In this document: positions 1 to 7,687 of the stretch, piece after piece | Position numbering within the stretch: the first letter of the stretch is position 1 | Layout: every line of letters begins with the position of its first letter | NCBI GenBank assembly: GCA_016713365.1 | Contig: JADJPG010000047.1 | Coordinates: 1 to 61,405, forward strand | Direction of reading: 5' to 3' | From: Verrucomicrobiota bacterium | GTDB taxonomy: Bacteria > Verrucomicrobiota > Verrucomicrobiia > Limisphaerales > JADJPG01 | DNA length: 61,405 nt | The notes under the pieces: generated by a model | Database searches by the model: none | What the model was told of the DNA's origin: nothing | Seen by the model: the letters and a program-made list of their open reading frames with translations, nothing else | Position numbers and translations under genes: made by a program

Positions 1-1415
1 GGCAGCACGGCGGCGATGACTGCGAACGTCGCGAGAATGGTCGGGTTGCCAACTTCGTTGACGGCTTCGATGGCGATGGTGGTCCAATCGCGCCCCTTGT
101 TCTGCGGGAGGTGGAAATGGCGGACGATGTTTTCGACGACGACGATCGCGTCGTCCACGAGGATGCCGATCGCGAAGATGAGCGCGAAGAGCGTGATTCG
201 GTTCAGCGTGAAGCCGTAGAGGTAGAAGACGAGCAACGTGAGCGCGAGTGTCGCGGGAATGGCGACGGCGACGATGCCGGATTCGCGCCAGCCGAGCGTG
301 AGCAGAATCAAAATCGAAACGCTGACCACGGCGATGAGCATGTGCCAGAGCAGCTCGTTGGATTTCTCGGAGGCCGTCTCACCGTAATGCCGGGTGATGG
401 AGACCGTGACGTCCGACGGGATGACAACGCCTTTCAACGTTTCCACCTTTCGCAAGACTTCGTCCGCGACGGCGATGGCATTCGCACCGGGGCGTTTGGC
501 GATGGCGAGCGTGACGGCGGGTTGGTCTTCTGCTGTGGCTCCGTTGCCGTAGAAGACATACTGCGAAGGTTCTTCCGCGCCGTCGACGATCTCGGCGACT
601 TCACGCAGGTAAACGGGTTTGCCGCCAAAGACGCCGACCACGACGTTCCCGACGTCCTGCACGCTGGTCAGGAACGCGCCGGTCTCGATGGCGATCTCTT
701 GATTCGCGCTGGTGAGACCGCCGGAAGCGGACTGACGGTTTGCCTGGCGCAGCATCGGGACGATTCCCGCCGCGCTGAGATTGCGCGAAGCGAGGCGGCT
801 GGGATCGAGCAACACGCGAACCTGGCGTCGCGCGCCGCCGATGAGCGCGGTTTCGGCGACGAGCTGGACTTGTTTCACCGCGTCATCGACCTGGGAAGCG
901 ACACGGCGCAGTGTGAGATGATCGTAGCGTTCACTGTGGAAGGTGAGCGCGAGAATCGGGACGTCGTCGATCGAGCGCGGCTTGATCATCGGATAGCTGA
1001 CGCCGTGCGGGATGCGGTCGAAGTTCGCCTGAAGTTTCTGGTGGAGCTTGGTGAGGCTGTCCTCGGCGTTCTCGCCGACTTTAAAGCGAACGATGACGAG
1101 GCTCTGGCCGGGTTGGGAGGTGGAGTAGATGTATTCCACGCCGGGAATTTCCCAGAGCAGTTTCTCCATCGGGCGCGTGGCGCGTTCCTCGATTTCCTTC
1201 GCGCCAGAGCCGGGCATGGCGACGAGCACATCAACGATGGGCACCTTGATCTGCGGCTCCTCTTCGCGCGGAAGCAGAATGACGGCGGCCAGCCCGAGCA
1301 ACACGGAGGTGATGATGACGAGCGGCGTGAGCTTGGAATTGATGAATCCGCGCGCGATGCGACCGGCGATGCCGAGGGGTTCGGCAGTCGGGGTGGTGGA
1401 GTCAGGCTGTTTCAT
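1..1415 (-). CDS. RND efflux permease subunit, N-terminal part (cut by window edge)
   Basis: The reverse strand is open from an ATG at 1415 to the window edge, giving about 471 residues of an inner-membrane RND (AcrB/MexB/CzcA-type) pump. The first membrane helix lies near residues 30-50 and is followed by the periplasmic porter region. Further helices contain the motif GILVDDAIVVVENIVRH, the classic RND TM4 signature with paired Asp residues used for proton relay. RND permeases drive proton-coupled export through a periplasmic adaptor and an outer-membrane channel. The adaptor gene ends 9 bases upstream, so the two are co-transcribed. The C-terminal half lies outside the window. Substrate cannot be read from this fragment; heavy metal or hydrophobic compound are both possible, and the linked ArsR regulator mildly favours a metal, metalloid or thiol stress. 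Confidence 0.93.
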   Translation of the reverse strand, partial: MKQPDSTTPTAEPLGIAGRIARGFINSKLTPLVIITSVLLGLAAVILLPREEEPQIKVPIVDVLVAMPGSGAKEIEERATRPMEKLLWEIPGVEYIYSTSQPGQSLVIVRFKVGENAEDSLTKLHQKLQANFDRIPHGVSYPMIKPRSIDDVPILALTFHSERYDHLTLRRVASQVDDAVKQVQLVAETALIGGARRQVRVLLDPSRLASRNLSAAGIVPMLRQANRQSASGGLTSANQEIAIETGAFLTSVQDVGNVVVGVFGGKPVYLREVAEIVDGAEEPSQYVFYGNGATAEDQPAVTLAIAKRPGANAIAVADEVLRKVETLKGVVIPSDVTVSITRHYGETASEKSNELLWHMLIAVVSVSILILLTLGWRESGIVAVAIPATLALTLLVFYLYGFTLNRITLFALIFAIGILVDDAIVVVENIVRHFHLPQNKGRDWTTIAIEAVNEVGNPTILATFAVIAAVL

Positions 1416-1424
1416 GGCGCGGCC

Positions 1425-2444
1425 TTAGCGAATGACTTCGAGCGGTTGTCCGTCGCGCAGTCCGGTGGCGTTTTCGATGACGATTTGATCGCCACGATTG
1501 AGGCCGGAGAGAATCTCAAACTCATTCCCAATACGCTTGCCGGACTTCACCAGACGCATCTGTGCGCGGTTGTTCTCAGCCACGAAGACGAGTTCCAATT
1601 GGCCGCGCAGGATCAAGGCACTGGCGGGGATTCGAAGGGCGGAGGTTTCTCCCAGCGGGACGGTGAGGCGGCCGAATTGTCCGGTGCGCGCAACGGAGTT
1701 GGCGGGCAGATCCAGCTTCACGAGGAACGTGCGACTGTTCGGATCGGCAGCGGGCGCAATCTCGCTGACGATTGCGGTGAGGTCGTTGGTCACGCCGGAC
1801 ACTCGCACGGACAACTTCGCGCCGGAGACTATTTGGCCAATTGCGGCCTCGGGAACGTCCGCTTCGAGTCGAAGCGATTTCGGGTCTTCCATCTCCAGCA
1901 GCGGCTTGCCGGGCGCGGCGAGATCGCCGACTTCCGCGTGTTTGCGGGTGATGATTCCATCGAACGGCGCGACGATTTTCGTATAAGCCAGCATGGTCTC
2001 CGCTTCGGTGACGGCAGCCTTGGCGACGCGATAGCGTGATTCGATGCTCTCGAATTCCTGGCGCGAAACGGCGTTGTTCGCGAGCAGTTGCCGGAGGCGC
2101 TCGGTGTCGCGGCCGAGTTGTTCGCGCTGGGTCAATGCCTGGTCGAGCCGTGCCTTGATTTCCTTCGCGTCGAGTTCGACGAGTGTTTCCCCTGCCTGGA
2201 CTGATTGCCCGGGAACTGCCGTCAACCTCTCGATGCCGGCGCTGACCTTGCCCTCTAGCACGGCGCGCTGGCGGGCGCGGATGGTTCCCATGACTTCCTC
2301 CGTCGCAGCGCGCGTCTTGCTCTCGATGGCTTGGACACGAACTTTTGCGGAGGGCAATTCTGTGGGTGCTGCAGGCTCCGCATTCTTCTGGCAGGCTGTG
2401 AGCAAAACCGCCATTCCGGCGAGGATGAGTGCGAGGTGTTTCAT
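1425..2444 (-). CDS. RND efflux periplasmic adaptor (HlyD/MFP family), lipoprotein
   Basis: This 339-residue membrane-fusion protein links the RND permease to an outer-membrane channel. It starts with a lipoprotein signal peptide whose lipobox LTAC puts the lipidated cysteine at residue 18. It continues with the barrel-sandwich half (AVLEGKVSAGIERL), a long alpha-hairpin around residues 90-140, the second lipoyl half (APFDGIITRKHAEVGDL) and a beta-barrel and membrane-proximal end. This order and length are usual for the family. It sits between the small YgaP-like gene (22 bases upstream) and the permease gene (9 bases downstream) on the same strand, so all three form one operon. No outer-membrane TolC-type gene is seen in the window; it may lie beyond base 1. 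Confidence 0.93.
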   Translation of the reverse strand: MKHLALILAGMAVLLTACQKNAEPAAPTELPSAKVRVQAIESKTRAATEEVMGTIRARQRAVLEGKVSAGIERLTAVPGQSVQAGETLVELDAKEIKARLDQALTQREQLGRDTERLRQLLANNAVSRQEFESIESRYRVAKAAVTEAETMLAYTKIVAPFDGIITRKHAEVGDLAAPGKPLLEMEDPKSLRLEADVPEAAIGQIVSGAKLSVRVSGVTNDLTAIVSEIAPAADPNSRTFLVKLDLPANSVARTGQFGRLTVPLGETSALRIPASALILRGQLELVFVAENNRAQMRLVKSGKRIGNEFEILSGLNRGDQIVIENATGLRDGQPLEVIR

Positions 2445-2466
2445 GAGAAGGGAATCTTGGTCGAGC

Positions 2467-2676
2467 TTACTTGCAGCAGGAGCCGCCCTTTGCGCCCACG
2501 CCGGCTTTCCTGAGAATGATTTCCGCCGGGCAGAAATGCGTGAACGCGGATTGAATGAGGTTCAGACCGACGAACGCCGCGAGGTAGATCCAGTTCGGAT
2601 GAACCCAGTGGGCGAGAGCAATGCTGGTGAGGACCAGAGTGCCGGCGAGGATGCGGATAATGTTCTCGACTGTCAT
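2467..2676 (-). CDS. YgaP-like DUF2892 small membrane protein
   Basis: The protein has 69 residues from the ATG at 2676, which follows an AGAAAGG ribosome-binding site at good spacing; a longer upstream start has none. It has two hydrophobic helices (about 5-22 and 28-47), then the FCPAEIILRKAG segment typical of the DUF2892 membrane domain found in the E. coli rhodanese YgaP, here without a rhodanese domain. The tail ends in GGSCCK, an exposed vicinal Cys pair. It is the first gene of the efflux operon and is divergent from the ArsR gene. Standalone DUF2892 proteins often sit beside ArsR-type regulators and sulfur or heavy-metal genes. A role in handling thiol or metal stress is an inference; no catalytic residue is visible. 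Confidence 0.8.
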   Translation of the reverse strand: MTVENIIRILAGTLVLTSIALAHWVHPNWIYLAAFVGLNLIQSAFTHFCPAEIILRKAGVGAKGGSCCK

Positions 2677-2714
2677 AACGTACCTTTCTCTTTTCGTTTC
2701 AACTAATCCTGTAA

Positions 2715-2753
2715 TTGACAATATGAGTATATGCGCATATACAGAATCTGCAA
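2715..2753. promoter_or_regulatory. Divergent promoters sharing a 16-bp palindromic ArsR-type operator
   Basis: A perfect palindrome, GTATATGCGCATATAC, lies at 2727-2742. On the plus strand TTGACA (2715-2720), a 17-base spacer and TATACA (2738-2743) form a near-consensus sigma-70 promoter for the ArsR gene. On the minus strand TTGCAG (2753-2748), a 16-base spacer and TATACT (2731-2726) form a promoter for the efflux operon. Both -10 boxes lie at the edges of the palindrome, so one bound repressor dimer could shut both. The TATATGCGCATATA type of core resembles known ArsR/SmtB-family operators; that this repressor binds here is inferred. Confidence 0.75.
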
Positions 2754-2771
2754 GCGGAAGTTTTGAAGTTT

Positions 2772-3113
2772 ATGCCACGCAAGATTGAACCATCGGCCCT
2801 GTCTGACCAGGCGCTTGAACTGATTGCTACTCGTTTCCGGGTGCTGGGTGAGGCCAGCCGCCTGAAGTTGATTCGCGCTCTCGAGTCGGAGGAGCGCAAT
2901 GTGTCCCAATTGGTGGAGGATACTGGATTGACCCAGGCCAACGTGTCGCGTCATCTCCAGACGCTGACGGAGGCGGGAATTCTCGGACGACGCAAGGAAG
3001 GGTTGAACGTGATCTATTTCATTGCCGACCACGGCATCTTTGATCTGTGCAAGCACGTTTGCGGAAGCTTGCAGGAACGATTCGCCGCCAACGCAAAGGC
3101 GTTCGGCGGTTGA
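2772..3113 (+). CDS. ArsR/SmtB-family winged-helix repressor
   Basis: The protein has 113 residues from the ATG at 2772; an in-frame TTG nine bases earlier is too close to the GGAAG ribosome-binding site at 2756-2760. The fold is a single winged helix: the helix-turn-helix around residues 45-65 (VSQLVEDTGLTQANVSRHL) is diagnostic of ArsR proteins, and residues 66-85 form the wing (GILGRRKEGLNVIYFIAD). The ELCVCD metal box is absent from helix 3. Instead a CKHVC pair (C93 and C97) lies in the last helix, a candidate dithiol or metal sensor. It is divergent from the YgaP-adaptor-RND operon and probably represses both itself and the operon through the shared palindrome. The inducer is unknown. 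Confidence 0.92.
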   Translation: MPRKIEPSALSDQALELIATRFRVLGEASRLKLIRALESEERNVSQLVEDTGLTQANVSRHLQTLTEAGILGRRKEGLNVIYFIADHGIFDLCKHVCGSLQERFAANAKAFGG

Positions 3114-3119
3114 GCGGAA

Positions 3120-4034
3120 TCAGAAAACCTCGGCTTTCAAACCGCTGACGCGTCGGACGGTCTGGGCGATTTGAGATAGGCTCCGGAGCGGCAGGTGACG
3201 GCAGTGCGAGTTGTGAACTGGCCGGCTGGCGGAGTAAATTTGAACGAGGGGAATCTGGGCTCCCGCTTCTTTCAGTTCGCGGAGACGCTGCGCGTATTGC
3301 TCGATCTGTTCCACGGAAGGATCGGCGTTGTCCACGGAGGCAAACAGGCTTTGGATCGTCACCGGCCTGATCTTCGCGACGAGCAGGATGTTCGAGAGGA
3401 TTTTTTCCAGAGGCAGTTCGCTCTTGTTGATGACGTTCATCCACGCCTGCGTGCCGACGTCTAGCTTGGCCCAGACTTCGTCCTGGCGGGTGAGCAGTTT
3501 CAGACCGCGCTGAACTTCCGGGAGATCGAAGCCGGAAGCGTTTGAGACGAGGACGATCCTGAAGAACGGAAATCTTCCCAAGGCGCGAACGTGAGCGACG
3601 GTTTGCAGGCCTTCTGCGAATCGCGGACTCAGCGTGGGCTCGCCGTCACCGCTCAGGGTTACGTGGCGAAGCTGGAGCAGTTCGGCCGGGAGATTGCGAT
3701 AGATTGGCACATCACGCAGGGTGCCGGTGGTGGCGGCGTTGAGAGTGGCCGACAGCTCGTCCGCCATCGCATCTGTGTCCAGCAAGGTGTCGCGGCCGGG
3801 AATGCTCCGATCCACCTCGCAGTAGACGCAGTCGAAGTTGCACTTCTTGTCCGGATTGAAGTTGATGCCAATGGAAAGGCCGCGGGCGCGTGGCGACACG
3901 ACCACGTAGACGAAACGGTTGCCGAGGAAGTTTCTCGGATATCCATACGCCGTCTCCCCGATTCTTCCTCCCGGAAGGTTGAGAGGCTTGAGCGATGACG
4001 TTGTTGACGGTTCTTTTTCCATGAGCGCATTCAT
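3120..4034 (-). CDS. Radical SAM protein (COG0731-like)
   Basis: The 304-residue protein carries the radical-SAM cluster motif CNFDCVYC (C65, C69, C72) that holds the 4Fe-4S cluster and S-adenosylmethionine. A GDGEPTL glycine-rich segment follows and the middle is a partial TIM barrel. Length and motif resemble the Fe-S oxidoreductase group COG0731, which includes TYW1-like proteins, but no flavodoxin domain is present and no substrate can be named. The stop codon lies 6 bases past the convergent ArsR stop. The start at 4034 is the longest; a second Met four codons later is also possible, and neither has a clear ribosome-binding site. It appears monocistronic. Confidence 0.85.
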   Translation of the reverse strand: MNALMEKEPSTTSSLKPLNLPGGRIGETAYGYPRNFLGNRFVYVVVSPRARGLSIGINFNPDKKCNFDCVYCEVDRSIPGRDTLLDTDAMADELSATLNAATTGTLRDVPIYRNLPAELLQLRHVTLSGDGEPTLSPRFAEGLQTVAHVRALGRFPFFRIVLVSNASGFDLPEVQRGLKLLTRQDEVWAKLDVGTQAWMNVINKSELPLEKILSNILLVAKIRPVTIQSLFASVDNADPSVEQIEQYAQRLRELKEAGAQIPLVQIYSASRPVHNSHCRHLPLRSLSQIAQTVRRVSGLKAEVF

Positions 4035-4304
4035 AGGACAGGCAATGATTAATACCGCTACCGTTCGCCATTAACTGAACATCGGGGTGGCCCGGCTGCT
4101 ATGCGAGCGTTGGAAAAGGTTTTGCAGAATTTGCGGGTTTCGAAGGGGGTCGCCCGGAATGAAAGGCACCGGTGGGGCCAAGAAACAGCCGACCTTGCGC
4201 AAGCCCCGGCGAGTGAGATGAGGCTTTGTAAGCGACCAGTGAAGCAGAGGAATGCCGGCGGGTCCGGAGTTCTTGCGGAAACAACGGAGCGGAAAGGAAC
4301 TGTT

Positions 4305-4595
4305 ATGAACACGACCAGACTGGTGGCTGACTTGAAACGGCTCACGCGCGACGCTGAAGATTTACTCGAGGCGACGGCGGGAGATGTAACTGACCAGGCG
4401 AAGGAGATTCGCGCTCGCCTGCGCAAGGCCCTGGGCGCAGCCCGCGACAGCTGCGAGGAGCTTCAAGACAAGGTTCGCGACGGCGCGAAAGCGGCGGACA
4501 CGGTCATCCGCGATCATCCTTATCAGTCGATCGGCGTGGCGTTTGGGGTGGGATTGTTAATCGGCGTGCTGGCGCTGCGTCAACGCGGCGAGTAA
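4305..4595 (+). CDS. ElaB/YqjD/DUF883-family membrane-anchored protein
   Basis: The 96-residue protein starts at the ATG at 4305 behind GGAAAGGA (4291-4298); a longer upstream reading frame lacks support. Residues 1-70 are a charged amphipathic helix rich in Asp, Glu, Arg and Ala. After DHPYQSIG comes one hydrophobic C-terminal helix (GVAFGVGLLIGVLAL) ending in RQRGE. That layout, including the HPY-S-G junction, is the hallmark of the DUF883/ElaB/YqjD family, whose E. coli members are tail-anchored in the inner membrane and bind ribosomes in stationary phase. The gene stands alone. Stress or stationary-phase expression is expected from the family, not shown here. Confidence 0.85.
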   Translation: MNTTRLVADLKRLTRDAEDLLEATAGDVTDQAKEIRARLRKALGAARDSCEELQDKVRDGAKAADTVIRDHPYQSIGVAFGVGLLIGVLALRQRGE

Positions 4596-4620
4596 CGGAT
4601 CGCTGACCGCGATCGATGGT

Positions 4621-5820
4621 TCAGGGAGAACTGTCGGCGAGTTTCACCACAGCTCGCGCCGCGCGGTGACTGGCGCCGGGTTCACCCAGCGAAGCGGTCA
4701 CCGCAGCCAGCTTCCGGCGGATGGCTTCGCGCTTTGCCGGATCGCCGAGGAGCTCGAGCGCGGTGCGACACAAGTTTTCTGACGTGGCGTCGTCTTGAAT
4801 GAACTCCGGATAGATCGCTTCGTCTGCGAGAATGTTCGGCATCGCGAGGAACTTCACTTGGATGATGCGCTTCCCGATTTGGAACGTAGCCCACGAGGTC
4901 TTGTAGATCGCGATCGTCGGCAGGCCGAACCACGCGCACTCCATCGTCACCGTGCCGGTCGAGGCGATGGCCACGGTGGAAGACGCCAGTGCCGACGGCA
5001 GATCGCCGACCTGTATCTTCAAATTTGCCGGCGCGCCCAGTTCTTGGGCGAGTTGGAGCAACGAATCGTTCGGCAACACCATCCGCGCTTCGGCGTTCGG
5101 ATTCGCCGCGCGGATCTTATCGAAGGCGGCGAGCATCACTGGAAGATGGCGTTTCAGTTCGCCGACGCGGCTGCCGGGTAGAAGCAGCACTGAATTTTGT
5201 GAGCGTTCAACGTTCGAGTTTGAGCGTTCAACGTTGAATCGGTCCACCGCCGGATGTCCGACAAACTCCACTTTCAGTTCCGGCACCCGCGCCGCATACC
5301 ACGCCTTCTCGAACGGAAAGATCGTCAGCAGCAGATCGAACAGCCGCGGCATCGATTTCGCCCGACCAGGACGCGAGGCCCAGACCTGGGGCGAGACATA
5401 TTTCACGATCTTCGGCTTCCAATTGCCATGCGTGGTGCGGCGGACTTCCAGCTCCCAGCGGATTCGTTCCGCGAAGCGATGATTGAAGACGGAGAAGTCC
5501 ACGCAGACGATTACATCGGGCCGCCGATCGAAGGCCAGCGCCACCAGCCGTTCAAAAAGTCGTTTGAATCGGTCGTAGCTTTTCAGGGCGTCCCACGGTC
5601 CGATGACGGAATGCTGGGTCAAATCGAAAGCCAGCTCCACGCCAGACGCAGCCATCTTCGCGCCGCCCGCGCCGAAGAATTGCGGGGAGTGATTCGTGAG
5701 GCGTGACTCGTGGCGCGGCGTTAGTTCCTTTTTGAGCGCCGTCACCAACTCCGCCGCGAGCATGTCGCCGCTGCTCTCGCCGGCGATGAACATGAAGGTG
5801 GGCTGGCCGCCGGGCTTCAT
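4621..5820 (-). CDS. lpxB: Lipid-A-disaccharide synthase
   Basis: This 399-residue GT-B glycosyltransferase (family GT19) joins 2,3-diacylglucosamine-1-phosphate to UDP-2,3-diacylglucosamine to make the lipid A disaccharide at the cytoplasmic side of the inner membrane. Visible signatures are AGESSGDMLAAEL near the N-terminus, KYVSPQVWASRPGR mid-protein, LLPGSRVGE, and the nucleotide-sugar site IASTGTVTMECAWFGLPTI. Length matches the family. It overlaps the upstream oxidoreductase gene by ATGA, so translation is coupled. Odd feature: between GHPAVDR and LLPGSR the protein reads NVERSNSNVERS, encoded by a 21-base-period DNA repeat (see repeat at 5201-5237). The motifs either side are intact, so the enzyme is probably active. 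Confidence 0.95.
   Translation of the reverse strand: MKPGGQPTFMFIAGESSGDMLAAELVTALKKELTPRHESRLTNHSPQFFGAGGAKMAASGVELAFDLTQHSVIGPWDALKSYDRFKRLFERLVALAFDRRPDVIVCVDFSVFNHRFAERIRWELEVRRTTHGNWKPKIVKYVSPQVWASRPGRAKSMPRLFDLLLTIFPFEKAWYAARVPELKVEFVGHPAVDRFNVERSNSNVERSQNSVLLLPGSRVGELKRHLPVMLAAFDKIRAANPNAEARMVLPNDSLLQLAQELGAPANLKIQVGDLPSALASSTVAIASTGTVTMECAWFGLPTIAIYKTSWATFQIGKRIIQVKFLAMPNILADEAIYPEFIQDDATSENLCRTALELLGDPAKREAIRRKLAAVTASLGEPGASHRAARAVVKLADSSP
5201..5237. repeat. In-frame tandem repeat inside lpxB
   Basis: GAGCGTTCAACGTT occurs at 5201-5214 and again at 5222-5235, a period of 21 bases or exactly seven codons. The second copy runs into the 12-bp palindrome TTCAACGTTGAA. On the coding strand it gives the duplicated peptide NVERS. 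Confidence 0.85.
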
Positions 5821-6890
5821 TGAGCGGAAGCGAGCAATGGAACAGTGGATGTCGGAGCGTCTTGAATTTGGCGGGTGATCTCAAAGGCAAGGTCCAACGC
5901 CTGTTTTGCTGACTCACCGCTCACACGCGGCGTCTGGCGTTCCCGCACGCACTCGACGAAGTGCAGCAGCTCCTGCTTGAGCGGCTCCTCCTTCGTGATC
6001 GGCACGGGCTCGCGCACGATGCGTTTGCCGGCGAACTCGCTGACAATGGTGGAGTCCCTCGACGCGAGCAGCTTCTTGAGCAGCGAGCTTTCCTCCTCGT
6101 CGTCGCGGGCGATGCGGTAGATGTAGCCTTCCTGCGCACGGTAATCGAGCGAGATATAGCAGGTGTTCTGCGGGCCGCTGAACACGCGAATCTTCCGCAT
6201 GCGCTCCGGACTGATGCGGCTGACGGTGAGGTTCGCAACACAACCATTCGCGAAACGCAGGCGCGCGTTGGCGATGTCCTCGGATTTGCTCAGCACGGGA
6301 ATGCCGACGGCGTCCACGCTGACGACGGGCGATTTCACGAAGGCGAGCACGACATCGAGATCGTGAATCATCAGGTCGAGCACCACGCCGATGTCCGTGC
6401 TGCGCGCGGGATACGGCGAGAGCCGGTGCGTCTCGATGAAGCGCGGCTGCGTGGCGACGGTTTCGAGATACTTGAAGACGGGATTGAAGCGCTCGACGTG
6501 GCCGACCTGCAGCACGCAGCGGTGCTGTTGCGCGAGCTGGATGAGTTCCGCGGCTTGCGCGGTGTTGTCGGTCATCGGCTTCTCGACGAGGACGTGCTTG
6601 CCCTGCGTCAGAAGCTGCTTCGCGAGATCAAAGTGCGTGACGGTGGGCGTGACGATGCTCAGCGCATCGACGGACGCGGCTGCTTCGGCGACTGAAGTGA
6701 AGACTCGCGCGCGAAGTTGCTCGGCCACGCGCTTCGCGGCTTCGGCGGAGACATCGAACACGCCGGCGAAATCGACGACGCCCGCCTGCGCGAGTTCCGC
6801 GTAAATGCGCGCGTGTTCCTTGCCCAAGGCGCCGGTGCCGAGGACGGCGACGCGCAGTTTGTTTGTGGATTGGTGAGAGGTGTCAGCCAC
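5817..6890 (-). CDS. Gfo/Idh/MocA-family NAD(P)-dependent oxidoreductase, coupled to lpxB
   Basis: About 357 residues from the GTG at 6890; an ATG at 6962 would add 24 residues that look non-homologous. The N-terminal Rossmann fold reads KLRVAVLGTGALGKEHARIY, the family lysine motif is in KHVLVEKPMT, and the C-terminal alpha/beta domain follows (VLDLMIHDLDVVLAF). The stop overlaps the lpxB start by four bases. A dehydrogenase of this family placed in a lipid A operon recalls GnnA, which oxidises UDP-GlcNAc at C3 before amination by GnnB to make amide-linked lipid A. No GnnB aminotransferase is visible here, so that role is only a hypothesis. Family and fold are certain; substrate is not. Confidence 0.9.
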   Translation of the reverse strand: MADTSHQSTNKLRVAVLGTGALGKEHARIYAELAQAGVVDFAGVFDVSAEAAKRVAEQLRARVFTSVAEAAASVDALSIVTPTVTHFDLAKQLLTQGKHVLVEKPMTDNTAQAAELIQLAQQHRCVLQVGHVERFNPVFKYLETVATQPRFIETHRLSPYPARSTDIGVVLDLMIHDLDVVLAFVKSPVVSVDAVGIPVLSKSEDIANARLRFANGCVANLTVSRISPERMRKIRVFSGPQNTCYISLDYRAQEGYIYRIARDDEEESSLLKKLLASRDSTIVSEFAGKRIVREPVPITKEEPLKQELLHFVECVRERQTPRVSGESAKQALDLAFEITRQIQDAPTSTVPLLASAQ

Positions 6891-7036
6891 GCGCGGAGAT
6901 TGCCATCGGTGGCCGAGGGCTGACAACTGGCAAAGCTGAGCCGGATGAAACGTCGCAAGCATGTTGAAATGAATGTCGACGGGGTGAATTGAACTTTGAT
7001 CTTTCCGGCTCTGGAAATGTGTTCATAGAGTCGCGT

Positions 7037-7687
7037 GTGGAATTTTTGGCGTATGCGCTGACGGCGATTGCGGCGTACCTGTTGGGTTCGATCCCGACGG
7101 GTTATCTGGTCGCGCGCGCGAAGGGCGTGGATATCCGGAAGGTCGGCAGCGGGAACATCGGCGCGACGAACGCGTTCCGGGTGCTGGGCAAGCCGGCTGG
7201 GATTTTTGTGCTGCTGGTCGATGCGTTGAAGGGCTGGCTGGCGGTGCGAGTGGTTGCTCCGCTGATTCTCGCACAGTTTGTTCCGGCGGATGCAGCCGGT
7301 AACCAGCAAGTGATCGTATCGCTCGTCGCTTCGATCTTCGCAGTGCTCGGCCACAACTACACCTGCTGGCTGGGTTTCAAAGGCGGCAAGGGCATCGCGA
7401 CCTCGGCGGGTGTGCTGACGGCGCTGGTGCCGTGGTCGCTGTTGATCATCCTCAGTGTGTGGATCGTTCTTTTCCTCGTTACGCGATACGTCTCGATCGG
7501 TTCCATCGCGGCGTCGGCAACGCTGCCGTTTGCGACGTGGCTGACGACGCATGACTGGACACTGACGATTGTCACCGGAGCGATGGGTGTGCTGGCGATC
7601 TACAAGCACAAGGGAAACATCCAGCGACTGCTGAATGGAACGGAGCCGCGATTTGGTCAGAAGAAAGCGCAGGAGGCGGCGTCGTGA
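7037..7687 (+). CDS. plsY: Acyl-phosphate:glycerol-3-phosphate acyltransferase PlsY
   Basis: This integral membrane enzyme transfers an acyl group from acyl-phosphate to glycerol-3-phosphate, the first committed step of phospholipid synthesis. All three loop motifs are present: GSIPTGYLVAR, GSGNIGATNAFRVLG and GFKGGKGIATSAG. About five hydrophobic segments fit the family. The start is uncertain because no ATG is available; the GTG at 7037 places the first helix where the family has it, while GTG 7019 and TTG 6989 would lengthen it. The stop overlaps the gpsA start, whose product supplies the glycerol-3-phosphate substrate. The gene is divergent from the lpxB operon. Confidence 0.94.
   Translation: MEFLAYALTAIAAYLLGSIPTGYLVARAKGVDIRKVGSGNIGATNAFRVLGKPAGIFVLLVDALKGWLAVRVVAPLILAQFVPADAAGNQQVIVSLVASIFAVLGHNYTCWLGFKGGKGIATSAGVLTALVPWSLLIILSVWIVLFLVTRYVSIGSIAASATLPFATWLTTHDWTLTIVTGAMGVLAIYKHKGNIQRLLNGTEPRFGQKKAQEAAS

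Noticed and set aside
111..2039. 642-codon plus-strand frame opposite the efflux genes
   Set aside because: It is antisense to the RND permease and adaptor, both of which have clear motifs; its translation is Asp/Arg-rich low-complexity sequence typical of antisense high-GC DNA.
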